Assembly (NCBI GenBank): GCA_964599635.1
Contig: CAZRGM010000009.1
Coordinates: forward strand, 1 to 64,000
Reading direction: 5' to 3'
DNA: 64,000 bases
Source: WJMT01 sp964599635
GTDB taxonomy: Bacteria; Acidobacteriota; Aminicenantia; Aminicenantales; Aminicenantaceae
The number at the start of each line of letters is the position of its first letter. Positions within the stretch are counted from its first letter, which is position 1. Of the stretch, positions 44,098 through 51,594 are shown in pieces. Made by a program: the position numbers and the translations under genes. Below the pieces are notes generated by a model. The model ran no database searches, had not been told where the DNA came from, and saw nothing but the letters and a program-made list of their open reading frames with translations.

Positions 44098-44354
44098 AAC
44101 CTGGCCTTTTCATAAAAAAATGGCGATGTATTTATCATTAATTTCTTTTCAGCGATAGGCAATTTTCTTTCTGAAATGAACATTGAACCTATTTTCTTGT
44201 TTCTGTTTTTAATTTTAATCGCCATTTTTTTACCATTAAGGCGAGCCGATCTTACTGCATCTGCTTCGTTACAGGGAACTCGCGGTGAAGGACCACAGCT
44301 TCACCCCCTGTGCCTTGAATCTGCAGCAACCTCGACTCGTGAAATATCCAGGTT
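44098..44354. repeat. ~257-bp dispersed repeat element, copy A
   Basis: Begins AACCTGGCCTTTTCATAAAA and ends CGTGAAATATCCAGGTT: imperfect terminal inverted repeats. Internal features shared with copy B (55799-56054): ATGGCGATG near the left end, its inverted partner ATCGCCATTTTTTTACC after ~110 bases, AGGCGAGCCGATCT, and CTGCAGCAACCTCGACTCG. GAGCCGA/TCGRCTC arms could form a second stem. No reading frame is conserved between copies. It fills most of the 44075-44552 gap. Confidence 0.75.
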
Positions 44355-44500
44355 ATTAAAATAATACATCCACCTCTGTTTAGAGTCAATATCCCTAAGC
44401 AATCATTACTCATTTTATCTGAGCCCAAATATAGCGAAAAACACCTATCCCTGACAATACTCTTTTGGGAGTAAATAAGGGGGGATTTTGATGCTTTAGG

Positions 44501-44551
44501 ACTCACCCTTAGGGGTGAGTTAAAGGAAATAAAGACTGACCTCGTGTCTTT
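44501..44551 (-). terminator. hairpins downstream of the HD-GYP gene, possible terminator
   Basis: A perfect stem ACTCACCC-TTAG-GGGTGAGT (44501-44520) and a shorter one AAAGAC/GTCTTT (44531-44551), the latter followed on the minus strand by ATTTCC. Both lie just past the HD-GYP stop. The T-tract is poor, so this is only a candidate. Confidence 0.35.
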
Positions 44552-44552
44552 T

Positions 44553-45668
44553 TTATTGAGAGGTAGTGCTTTTTTGGGATGAGATTCCCGCCATTGTTTC
44601 GAAAAAAGGGATCAATCGAGTGCTCTCAAATCTTATTCTTTCCCATTCCTTCACATCAAGTGAACAAAAGGCTTTAACAACTTCAGGATCAAATTGGGTC
44701 CCTGAGTTTCTCCTGATCTCTTCTCGGGCATAATCAAAACTCTGTTCTTTTCTATAAGGCCGATAAGAAGTGATCGCATCGAGAGCATCAGCCACCGCAA
44801 ATATTCTTGCTTCCTGAGGAATCTCTTTTTCTCTTAAATGATTTTGATACCCATTCCCATCAAATCTTTCGTGATGATAAAGAATGATATTTCCTATTTC
44901 CTTAACCAGTTTTATCTCTTTTATAAGGCCGTATCCAAGGGAAGGATGAAGTTTTATTTTTTCCCATTCTGAAGGAGATAGAGAACTTGGTTTTTTAAGA
45001 ATAGAATCTGGAATCGCTATCTTCCCTATATCATGGAGAAGAGCCCCTTTTTTGATATTGTTCAGAGCCTTTGGTTCCTTGATTCCTAAGATTTTGGCTA
45101 ATACCTGACTGTATTTAGCCACTGTTCGGGAATGTCCAAAGGTTTCCACATCCCTTAAATCTAATGCGGTCATTAAGTTTTCTAGAGTAGAATCATAAAT
45201 CTCTTCAAGGTCCAGTGCTTTCTTTATATTGACCTGCTGCTGTTCCTTAAGTTTTATAATCCTCTTCTGGTACATTTGGTTGTCTCTTAAAAGATCTCTT
45301 TTCAACAGTTCGTTTTTCAGAGCTAAAAACACCGCTGACTTGTTATCGGAATTGACAATATGACCTAAAATTCCTTTTTTATACAAAGAAACAGCGAGAT
45401 CCGGCTCTATCTGATCTGAGAGAATCACAATCCCCAGTTCAGGATTGAATTTTTTTATACTCTGGATGGTGCCTATTTTATGCTTTTCATCTGAGTTTAA
45501 CGGCAGAATAAGAACTGAAAAACTATTAGCACTCAATAATCTGTTTGACGCTTTTGAAAAATCTGAAGCTTCCTCAATCAAAAAAGAAAACTTGGATAAA
45601 AATTTGACGATTGAATTTCTCCGCTTTTTATTGGGATCAACAATAATCACTTTTCTTAAACCAGCCAT
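44553..45668 (-). CDS. receiver-like/HD-GYP domain protein
   Basis: 371 residues. N-terminal receiver fold (KVIIVDPNKKRRNSIVKF) in which the usual phospho-Asp strand reads VLILPLNSDE, so normal phosphorylation is unlikely. A linker helix leads to an HD-GYP domain (about 165-335) with the metal motif LLHDIGKIAIPD, HP, and HHERFDGNGYQ, where the family has GYP. HD-GYP proteins hydrolyse c-di-GMP; the P-to-Q change in the GYP loop may affect activity or partner binding. The ATG at 45668 has GGAG seven bases upstream. Functionally linked by inference to the GGDEF-PilZ protein 2 kb away. Confidence 0.87.
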   Translation of the reverse strand: MAGLRKVIIVDPNKKRRNSIVKFLSKFSFLIEEASDFSKASNRLLSANSFSVLILPLNSDEKHKIGTIQSIKKFNPELGIVILSDQIEPDLAVSLYKKGILGHIVNSDNKSAVFLALKNELLKRDLLRDNQMYQKRIIKLKEQQQVNIKKALDLEEIYDSTLENLMTALDLRDVETFGHSRTVAKYSQVLAKILGIKEPKALNNIKKGALLHDIGKIAIPDSILKKPSSLSPSEWEKIKLHPSLGYGLIKEIKLVKEIGNIILYHHERFDGNGYQNHLREKEIPQEARIFAVADALDAITSYRPYRKEQSFDYAREEIRRNSGTQFDPEVVKAFCSLDVKEWERIRFESTRLIPFFETMAGISSQKSTTSQ

Positions 45669-45729
45669 CAACAATCTCCTTTATGAGTCCGCTTGAAATT
45701 TTTATACACCATTTGAACTGAAAAGGCAA

Positions 45730-46578
45730 TCAATCTTCCAGTTTGGCTAGGAATATCCTCTTGATTCCAGCTAGATCCTTAATGATTTCAACACGTTCCC
45801 ATTTTTTGCTGAAAAAACTTTTGACTTTATTCTCCTGACCTTTTCCGATTTCAAAAAGCAGATATCCTTTGGGTTTCAAATATTCAGAAGCTTTCCGGAC
45901 CAATTGATTTATAAATTCGGTTCCATCTCTTCCCGAAACAAGCGCCTCTTTAGGTTCATGATCTCTGATCTGGGGCTCAAGAGAAGACCACTCTCTTTGC
46001 GCAACATAAGGAGGATTTGAAACAATCAGTTCACATTTTTTTCTCAACACATTTTTTTTTAAAGCTCCAAACATATCCCCGACTATAAACCAAACGTTTT
46101 GGATATGATGAAGAAAAGCATTCTTTTGAGCATAATAAACAGCTCTATCTGAAATGTCTAATCCCAATATTTTTGATCCAGGAAGTTCCCGGGCTAAAGA
46201 CAAAGCAATGTTGCCGCATCCTGTTCCCATGTCCACAATAATCCCTTTGCTGCCAGAGTAAAGCTCAAGGACCTTTTCCACCAGAATTTCAGTCTCAGGT
46301 CTGGGAATCAAGACTCCTTCTCCCACTTTAAAGTCCATTGACCAAAATTCTTTCTCTCCTGTAATATAAGCTAGAGGCTTTCCTTTGACCCGCTTCTCCA
46401 GCATTCTGAAATATTCATTCTTTATTTCCTCAGAGACCTGAAAATTTGGTTCAGAAAAAAACCTTTCTTCAGAAACGCCTGCTGCTTTCAAAAGAATAAC
46501 TTTGGCTTCTAAGGCTGGTTTGTCCAGTTCTTTTAAAAGAGAGATCCCCTTTTTGTGAAGCTCTCCAAGAGAACTCAT
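45730..46578 (-). CDS. prmC: release factor glutamine methyltransferase
   Basis: Methylates the glutamine of the GGQ motif in peptide-chain release factors using SAM. 282 residues. N-terminal helical domain, then Rossmann methyltransferase with IVDMGTGCGNIALSLA and the substrate-glutamine motif NPPYV (in ELIVSNPPYVAQ). GEKEFWSMDFKVGEGVLIPRPETE is diagnostic for PrmC. It is four bases downstream of prfA, its substrate gene, on the same strand. Confidence 0.95.
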   Translation of the reverse strand: MSSLGELHKKGISLLKELDKPALEAKVILLKAAGVSEERFFSEPNFQVSEEIKNEYFRMLEKRVKGKPLAYITGEKEFWSMDFKVGEGVLIPRPETEILVEKVLELYSGSKGIIVDMGTGCGNIALSLARELPGSKILGLDISDRAVYYAQKNAFLHHIQNVWFIVGDMFGALKKNVLRKKCELIVSNPPYVAQREWSSLEPQIRDHEPKEALVSGRDGTEFINQLVRKASEYLKPKGYLLFEIGKGQENKVKSFFSKKWERVEIIKDLAGIKRIFLAKLED

Positions 46579-46582
46579 TTGT

Positions 46583-47653
46583 TTAATTTGTCTCAGCCGT
46601 CATCTTCGCCTGAAAATGAAGGATCAATTTTTCTATGAACTCATCAAGGCTTCCATTCAGAACGCCTTCAATATCATAAACAGAAAGATTAAGCCTGTGG
46701 TCTGTCACCCGGGATTGAGGAAAATTATAAGTTCTTATTTTCTCACTGCGCTCTCCAGTCCCCACTTGAGACCTTCTATCCTTGGAGATCTTATCTTTCT
46801 GTTCTCTTCTCGCTATATCCAGAAGCCGTGTTCGTAATATTTTTAGTGCCTTTTCTTTGTTTCTGTGCTGGGACTTCTCATCCTGGCAGGAAGCCACAAG
46901 CCCGGAAGGAATATGAGTCACCCTGATAGCGGTATAATTCCGGTTAACATTCTGCCCGCCTGGACCTGAGGCACCAAAAGCCTCGATTCTCATATCTTTG
47001 GGATCAAGCTTCACATCGACATCATCTGCCTCAGGAAGGACCGCTACCGTTACTGTTGAGGTGTGAACCCTTCCGCTGGCTTCCGTTTCAGGGACTCTCT
47101 GAACCCTATGCACCCCACTCTCATATTTTAACTGAGAATAAACTCGATCTCCCTTGATGCTGGCAATAATTTCTTTAAACCCATTTATGGTGGATGAACT
47201 TGTGCTCAAAACTTCCAATTTCCATTTTTTTCTTTCAGCAAAACGGGAATACATCCGGAACAAATCCTGAGCAAAAAGAGAAGCCTCATCCCCCCCGGCT
47301 CCAGCCCTTATCTCTAAGAGAACATTTTTCTCATCGTTAGGATCTTTAGGTAGGAGTAAAACTCTGAGTTCCTCTTCCAGTTTTTTTTTCTTTTCTCTTA
47401 ATTGATCAAGCTCTTCCCTGGCAAGCTCTTTTAAGTCTTCTTCTGAATCTGGATTGTTTAAGATCTCTTCAGAATCTTTAATCTCTTTCCTGGTTTTTTC
47501 ATAATCCTGATATTTATGAACAATCGGCTCAATCTCAGCTCTTTCTTTAGAGGCTTTCTTTATTTTTTCAGGGTCAGAGATAAAATCTGGATCAGATAAA
47601 AAAGAGGTCAGCTGGTTATACCTCTCCCTTATGGATTCTAAATCTTGGAGCAT
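46583..47653 (-). CDS. prfA: peptide chain release factor 1
   Basis: Terminates translation at UAA and UAG. 356 residues. The GGQ motif is at 232-234 (GASGPGGQNVNRNYTAIRV), and the stop-codon-reading tripeptide, PxT in RF1, is PET at 188-190 (VQRVPETEASGRVHTST). N-terminal coiled domain is complete. It is flanked by rpmE upstream and prmC downstream, a common bacterial arrangement. RF1 rather than RF2 is supported by PxT in place of SPF. Confidence 0.96.
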   Translation of the reverse strand: MLQDLESIRERYNQLTSFLSDPDFISDPEKIKKASKERAEIEPIVHKYQDYEKTRKEIKDSEEILNNPDSEEDLKELAREELDQLREKKKKLEEELRVLLLPKDPNDEKNVLLEIRAGAGGDEASLFAQDLFRMYSRFAERKKWKLEVLSTSSSTINGFKEIIASIKGDRVYSQLKYESGVHRVQRVPETEASGRVHTSTVTVAVLPEADDVDVKLDPKDMRIEAFGASGPGGQNVNRNYTAIRVTHIPSGLVASCQDEKSQHRNKEKALKILRTRLLDIARREQKDKISKDRRSQVGTGERSEKIRTYNFPQSRVTDHRLNLSVYDIEGVLNGSLDEFIEKLILHFQAKMTAETN

Positions 47654-47656
47654 ATT

Positions 47657-47878
47657 TTATTTCTTATTTTTGTCCCGGGAAATCTTTCCATACTTCTTTT
47701 GGAACTTTTCAACTCTTCCCGCACTGTCCACAAATTTGTGTTTCCCGGTAAAAAAAGGATGGCACTGCGAACAAATTTCAACCCTTATTTCAGACTTGGT
47801 GGAACGGGTTTTAAAAGTATTTCCGCACGCACAGGTGACCACACATTCTTTGTATTCTGGATGTATGTTCTTCTTCAT
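47657..47878 (-). CDS. rpmE: 50S ribosomal protein L31
   Basis: 73 residues starting MKKNIHPEYKE at the ATG 47878, which has AGAGGA six bases upstream; the frame extends 27 bases further without support. Zinc-binding C+ form: CACG and CSQC pairs are both present, so the protein should need zinc. KHKFVDSAGRVEKF is typical of L31. It is followed after three bases by prfA. Confidence 0.96.
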   Translation of the reverse strand: MKKNIHPEYKECVVTCACGNTFKTRSTKSEIRVEICSQCHPFFTGKHKFVDSAGRVEKFQKKYGKISRDKNKK

Positions 47879-47907
47879 TTCTTCCTCTCTGTCTTTTGTA
47901 GGCAAAC

Positions 47908-47916
47908 ATTATAGCA
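47908..47916 (-). promoter_or_regulatory. extended -10 promoter of rpmE-prfA-prmC
   Basis: Minus strand TGCTATAAT, a perfect extended -10, about 30 bases upstream of the rpmE ATG. No good -35 is seen. Confidence 0.45.
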
Positions 47917-47963
47917 AAAATAAAATAAGAATTCCAGAGCCCTGAAAGTTCTTTTCTTCCATA

Positions 47964-47987
47964 ATTTTTTTATGAATAGGTCAGGTT
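47964..47987. repeat. solo repeat tip, inverted orientation
   Basis: TTTTTTTATGAATAGGTCAGG followed by TT is the reverse complement of the left end of the element at 55799. It lies between the kinase-like gene of the peptide locus and rpmE. Confidence 0.6.
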
Positions 47988-48026
47988 AATTAGAGGAACC
48001 GTTTTCTTTGCAGCCCTTCTGACTGA

Positions 48027-48881
48027 TTAAAGTCGTTCTCTTAGAGTCTCAACCGCACTTTTTGAAGGCAAAAAACCAAAATCATAAACAGGAACTTTAT
48101 GGACTGTATGGTCCAGTATATTTATGGCTGTCGGAATTGTCTCCGGCAGCCAGTTAAAGGTGCGGCTGTTGTGTATTAAAGAACGACTGGCTTGTTTCAA
48201 AGATAATCTTTTTATTTCGTTTTTAGATAAATGCCTGACTACACACACAGCAGCTAAAGGCCCTTTTCTTGGTTTGGGAGGACCTAAAGAACCAGGCCAG
48301 GGCGTAGCATGAACATAGATGTCCTCTTGACTTAATTGAAGATAAGGATTCTCATCGGTCAAATTTGTGTAACCCATCTCCACGGCTAATTTGCTGAAGG
48401 TTGTTTTCCCTGTGCCTGAATCACCCATTAAAAGGACATACTTATCTTCAATAACAACTAAGGCTCCGTGCATAAAGCAATATCTGTCTAAACTGGCCCT
48501 CCCCCAGAGTATGAGTTGTAGAGTTGGGACTCCATTAAAATTTATCCTGCCGCATCTCTGCTCGCTGATAGCCGCTTCATACGGAGACCAAAGCTTTATT
48601 TTGGTAAAATCACGATTGGTAAGAAATTGCCCTGTTCTGTAATGAAATAACATTTTTCCCTGGTATTTAGACATTTTGATAGAATCAACTTCCGGACTCT
48701 CTGAGCTTTTGACATGATCGGGAGACAAAGGATCAGATACAATTTCAATAACAGATTTTTTGGGGGAAGAAACAGGTGGATTCACCTGATAAGCCTCTAA
48801 TTCCGGACTTAAGGGCATTTGAGTCCCTGAGGAAAATTTTAACTCAAAGATGATGCCGAGAATTTTAAGAAGATAGTCCAA
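48027..48881 (-). CDS. HprK-related kinase of a peptide-modification locus
   Basis: 284 residues. The C-terminal part resembles HPr kinase: FMHGALVVIEDKYVLLMGDSG with Walker A GDSGTGKT at 153-160, a His at 138, and LTDENPYL in place of the acidic LxxDD. The N-terminal 90 residues are poorly conserved. Related kinases accompany PqqD-like proteins in RiPP and polysaccharide loci; in paeninodin-type lasso clusters such a kinase phosphorylates the precursor. Here it is 112 bases downstream of the Cys-rich peptide gene on the same strand. The start is a TTG with weak ribosome-binding support; the ATG at 48818 is an alternative. Substrate is inferred, not seen. Confidence 0.75.
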   Translation of the reverse strand: MDYLLKILGIIFELKFSSGTQMPLSPELEAYQVNPPVSSPKKSVIEIVSDPLSPDHVKSSESPEVDSIKMSKYQGKMLFHYRTGQFLTNRDFTKIKLWSPYEAAISEQRCGRINFNGVPTLQLILWGRASLDRYCFMHGALVVIEDKYVLLMGDSGTGKTTFSKLAVEMGYTNLTDENPYLQLSQEDIYVHATPWPGSLGPPKPRKGPLAAVCVVRHLSKNEIKRLSLKQASRSLIHNSRTFNWLPETIPTAINILDHTVHKVPVYDFGFLPSKSAVETLRERL

Positions 48882-48993
48882 TAATTTTCAGACCTGACTT
48901 AATAATTAAAAAAAAAATTTAAATAAAGGGATTTTCTTATAAATAAAAAATTTGTGATTCTGGCTAAATAGAAATTATCTTCTCAGCAGCCTA

Positions 48994-49167
48994 TTAGCTG
49001 CAACTACCTGAGTTCCAACAGGCGTAAGCTTGGGTTTCTTTACAACCGCACGCACCTTGATTTTGAGGAGTACTATCGCTTCCGTAGCAAGCTGCCTGCA
49101 TAACCTTATCAAATTTAAGGTCAACAACCTCTATTTTTGGATGGGCCCACTTCCTTTTTTCTTTCAC
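48994..49167 (-). CDS. candidate Cys-rich RiPP precursor peptide
   Basis: 57 residues, too short for usual ORF cut-offs. Start GTG at 49167 with GGAG six bases upstream (GGAGAAAAGCGTG); the GTG overlaps the TGA of the SPASM gene (GTGA), so translation should be coupled. Leader: residues 1-26, MKEKRKWAHPKIEVVDLKFD then KVMQAA, with a WxxPxI motif of the kind that PqqD-like recognition domains bind. Core: residues 27-57, with cysteines at 27, 40, 42, 50 and 56, plus Gly, Ser, Asn and one Trp (52). Flanked by radical SAM/SPASM, PqqD-like and kinase genes. A role as modified natural-product precursor is inference; family not identified. Confidence 0.75.
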   Translation of the reverse strand: MKEKRKWAHPKIEVVDLKFDKVMQAACYGSDSTPQNQGACGCKETQAYACWNSGSCS

Positions 49168-49793
49168 GCTTTTCTCCTTAACGGTGATATTTTTGCATTA
49201 AAACCCTTAATTGTCAAGTTTTTTTTCATATCGTTTGTCCCATAAGCTTTAATCCGGGCTGAGGCTAACCGACACTTGTAAGGAACCGGTCCCGTAGGAG
49301 GACATCCTTCCAGAAGGGCAAAACCAACGCATTGACCGCAAATATTCGCGACCTCACACGTCTGGCAGGGACCTGGTTTCCAGGGTAGATTTTTAAGCAT
49401 ATCTGGAACAGCCCTATGCCATCCCTCTTGGATGCTTCCAGTCTTAAGATCATATTTTAAACTTTCAAGTAAAAGACATGGATGCAGATAACCGTAGGCA
49501 TCAATATGAGACTCTCCATGTCCCACATTACATCGAAAAGGCGACTTTTTATTGGGGGGTAATGGAGTCCATTCTTTGAAAAGGTTTTTTAGCTGATCAT
49601 TTCTGACTGGATCCTTTTTTCCCAATTCAACATATTCTTCAGGAGACAGCCTCAAAGACTGAGGACGATTCTTATACCCTTGGAAGCTCCCTATTAGTTC
49701 AGCATCCCATCGGAACAAATCGCAGTATCTTAATGCCATATCCCGGACCTGCAAAAATTCATGAGCGTTTAAACGGCTGAACACTCCTTTCAT
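49164..49793 (-). CDS. radical SAM/SPASM maturase, C-terminal half (frame-split)
   Basis: 209 residues. Starts MKGVFSRLNAHEF, which is mid-barrel sequence of a radical SAM protein, and carries a complete SPASM domain: RCNVGHGESHIDAYGYLHPC, then CQTCEVANICGQC and a final YKC, the cysteines that bind auxiliary iron-sulfur clusters. The start ATG overlaps the stop of the N-terminal half (ATGA, 49790-49793). One inserted base in the upstream A5 or T4 run would join both frames into an enzyme of about 375 residues. So this is a frameshift (real or assembly error) or two coupled polypeptides. It lacks the CxxxCxxC cluster by itself. Confidence 0.8.
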   Translation of the reverse strand: MKGVFSRLNAHEFLQVRDMALRYCDLFRWDAELIGSFQGYKNRPQSLRLSPEEYVELGKKDPVRNDQLKNLFKEWTPLPPNKKSPFRCNVGHGESHIDAYGYLHPCLLLESLKYDLKTGSIQEGWHRAVPDMLKNLPWKPGPCQTCEVANICGQCVGFALLEGCPPTGPVPYKCRLASARIKAYGTNDMKKNLTIKGFNAKISPLRRKA

Positions 49794-50290
49794 TCTAAAA
49801 GAATTTTTCTTTGGGCTAAAATATTAAGTGAATGCAGAACACGCTCTAACATTCCAGATCGGAGGGTCACTTTTCGGTATGTCTCCTCAGTTGATCCGTA
49901 TAAAGTGATGGAAACTTTCGCTGGCGTCCATTCCGAAAGAAAATCAGCTAATTCTTCATCGATAAGAGATCCGTTTGAAAAAAGAGTCACCAGGAATCCT
50001 TTCTTTTTAGCCGTGATCCAGAGTTTTCGGAAATTTTGATACAGCAAAGGCTCACCCCCCGTAAAGGTCAGATTGAGAACCCCTTCTTCTATGCATTGAT
50101 TTAAAATATCATCCCACTGCTCTAAACTAAGTTCATACTCTTTTTTGGGGCTTTTTTCAGGAATAGCGCAAAAGCAATGCGGACATTTAAAATTGCATCT
50201 CCGGGTTAGTTCAATGGTCAAGCTGTGCAGAGGTCGAGTTCTTTGACTGCTGATCTCTTCATAAAATTTTTCAGCTTTACAAAGTTCCAT
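49790..50290 (-). CDS. radical SAM maturase, N-terminal half (frame-split)
   Basis: 166 residues. The SAM-cluster motif CNFKCPHC has cysteines 32, 36 and 39, followed by the GGEP motif (LTFTGGEPLLY, about residue 80) and FSNGSLI. The barrel stops after about six strands at ILLE-stop, exactly where the downstream frame continues, so it is incomplete alone. Together with the next gene it makes a standard SPASM-type peptide maturase, the class that forms thioether or C-C links in RiPPs. It begins 12 bases after the PqqD-like gene. No canonical X_XXY_YYZ slippery heptamer is seen at the junction. Confidence 0.82.
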   Translation of the reverse strand: MELCKAEKFYEEISSQRTRPLHSLTIELTRRCNFKCPHCFCAIPEKSPKKEYELSLEQWDDILNQCIEEGVLNLTFTGGEPLLYQNFRKLWITAKKKGFLVTLFSNGSLIDEELADFLSEWTPAKVSITLYGSTEETYRKVTLRSGMLERVLHSLNILAQRKILLE

Positions 50291-50301
50291 AAAATTACCT
50301 T

Positions 50302-50592
50302 CTATGAGGAATAAATAAATTCCAGGGTGATAAGATCCTCCAGAAAATGATTCACATCTTTTTGAATGATCTCTGGATCCTCATTGAACTCTTCGGTCAA
50401 CAAACTCAGCAAAGATTCTCTGGACCGGGGTGTTTCCAATTTTTTCCATATAAAGGCTCCTATCTCATTGAGTCTATATATTTTCTGGATCTCTAAACCC
50501 GTCTGATTTATGGGTATTAAGACTATCTCACCGCCTATCTGGCGAGTCACAACTTTATCATTTCTTTTAAAAATTTCTTGTTTTTTTATCAT
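50302..50592 (-). CDS. PqqD-like peptide chaperone (RiPP recognition element)
   Basis: About 96 residues from the ATG at 50592. Pattern fits PqqD: basic start, KVVTRQIGGEIVLIPIN beta hairpin, then YRLNEIGAFIWKKLETPRS and a C-terminal helix pair ending LEFIYSS. PqqD-like domains bind leader peptides and deliver them to radical SAM enzymes. The frame extends upstream to a TTG at 50655 with no support; neither start has a strong Shine-Dalgarno. It directly precedes the radical SAM gene, so it likely presents the peptide at 48994-49167. Confidence 0.82.
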   Translation of the reverse strand: MIKKQEIFKRNDKVVTRQIGGEIVLIPINQTGLEIQKIYRLNEIGAFIWKKLETPRSRESLLSLLTEEFNEDPEIIQKDVNHFLEDLITLEFIYSS

Positions 50593-50693
50593 TTTTTTAT
50601 GTCTAATCCAGTCTAAAAATTTATCTATTTTTATTGATAAAATATCATAAACCAATAATATATTATTTCAACTGATTGAGCTAACAAATCACC

Positions 50694-51533
50694 TCAGATC
50701 CTTTCTGCTTTTTCCTTCATCTTCCTTCTAAAACAGTCCCAATCCACAGAAAAACTGAATTTTCCTTTAGCTTCCCTGACTTCCTTTTTGTAACTTTTAG
50801 AATCAAAAAAATCTTCCAGTTTGCTGTCAACAGGCAGAAGCATTTCCTCAGCTTCCCATTTGTAAACCTTTCCCTCTCTGCCCCTCAAACACTCCAGATG
50901 AACAATCCACGCCAGCTCTTTAAATGTCATTTTTTTAAAAGTCTTTCTTATGACCTCGACCTCTGATTTTTTCTGAGGAGAAATAAAATTGAAATATCTA
51001 GAAAAAAGTAGCGCATTATGAAAATAAGCCGGATAAGCAACGATTCCCTGATCTTTATTCAATTTAGCAAGATAGATGAATAAATCCACCACTTTTTTCC
51101 CCAAGCTCAATCCCGGATACTTCTGACCAGGAAGAGGGGTTCTCTTCCCGTTAAATTTTAACCGGGGATTCTGAAGGGTCAGCCATTCCAAAACTAAAAA
51201 TCGAGATTGATGCATCTTTAAAGGAAAATCTCTTTTGGTCTCGAAAATTCCCTCTCTAATTTTAAGATCAACAATGATATTTTCTGGATCTCTCTTTTTA
51301 TAATATATGATCAATCTCTGTAAGGGAGGATATTGAGAGGAGTCCAGTTCATATTCAATGGGCCATAAACCTCTTTTTTTCGCCTCTCTATAAAAATTTC
51401 TTTTTCTTAAAACGACTTCAGCCTCTCTCATTGTGTATTTGCCCAGGAAAAGAGAAGTCCCTTTGGCCCCAGACATATCCTGAAAAATATCTCCTTTTTC
51501 AATAAGAGGAGTCGTCCTTGACTTCTTTTTCAT
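50694..51533 (-). CDS. conserved hypothetical protein with GNAT-like segment
   Basis: 279 residues, no signal or membrane segment. YPGLSLGKKVVDLFIYLAKL resembles the acetyl-CoA-binding loop of GNAT acetyltransferases, followed by YPAYFHNALLFSRYFNF. The C-terminus (KWEAEEMLLP, then basic) is not recognised. Function unknown. It lies between rsmD and the PqqD-like gene on the same strand with gaps of 61 and about 100 bases, so it may or may not belong to the peptide locus; an acetyltransferase role in tailoring is speculation. Confidence 0.55.
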   Translation of the reverse strand: MKKKSRTTPLIEKGDIFQDMSGAKGTSLFLGKYTMREAEVVLRKRNFYREAKKRGLWPIEYELDSSQYPPLQRLIIYYKKRDPENIIVDLKIREGIFETKRDFPLKMHQSRFLVLEWLTLQNPRLKFNGKRTPLPGQKYPGLSLGKKVVDLFIYLAKLNKDQGIVAYPAYFHNALLFSRYFNFISPQKKSEVEVIRKTFKKMTFKELAWIVHLECLRGREGKVYKWEAEEMLLPVDSKLEDFFDSKSYKKEVREAKGKFSFSVDWDCFRRKMKEKAERI

Positions 51534-51594
51534 TTTCCCATTCCCTATTTTTCACGTCTCGCTTTTCTCGCTCTTTCTATTCACAATTTACTAT

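Noticed and set aside
44176..44506. Short ORFs on both strands across the ~257-bp element
   Set aside because: Frames are not kept in copy B; the element is non-coding.
49794..49816. Programmed -1 frameshift at the radical SAM junction
   Set aside because: No X_XXY_YYZ slippery heptamer in the zero frame; homopolymer error, lesion or coupled split genes are simpler.
48027..50592. Lasso peptide biosynthesis
   Set aside because: The leader has a lasso-like WxxPxI and a kinase is present, but there is no asparagine-synthetase-like cyclase or transglutaminase-like protease, and the maturase is radical SAM with a Cys-rich core.
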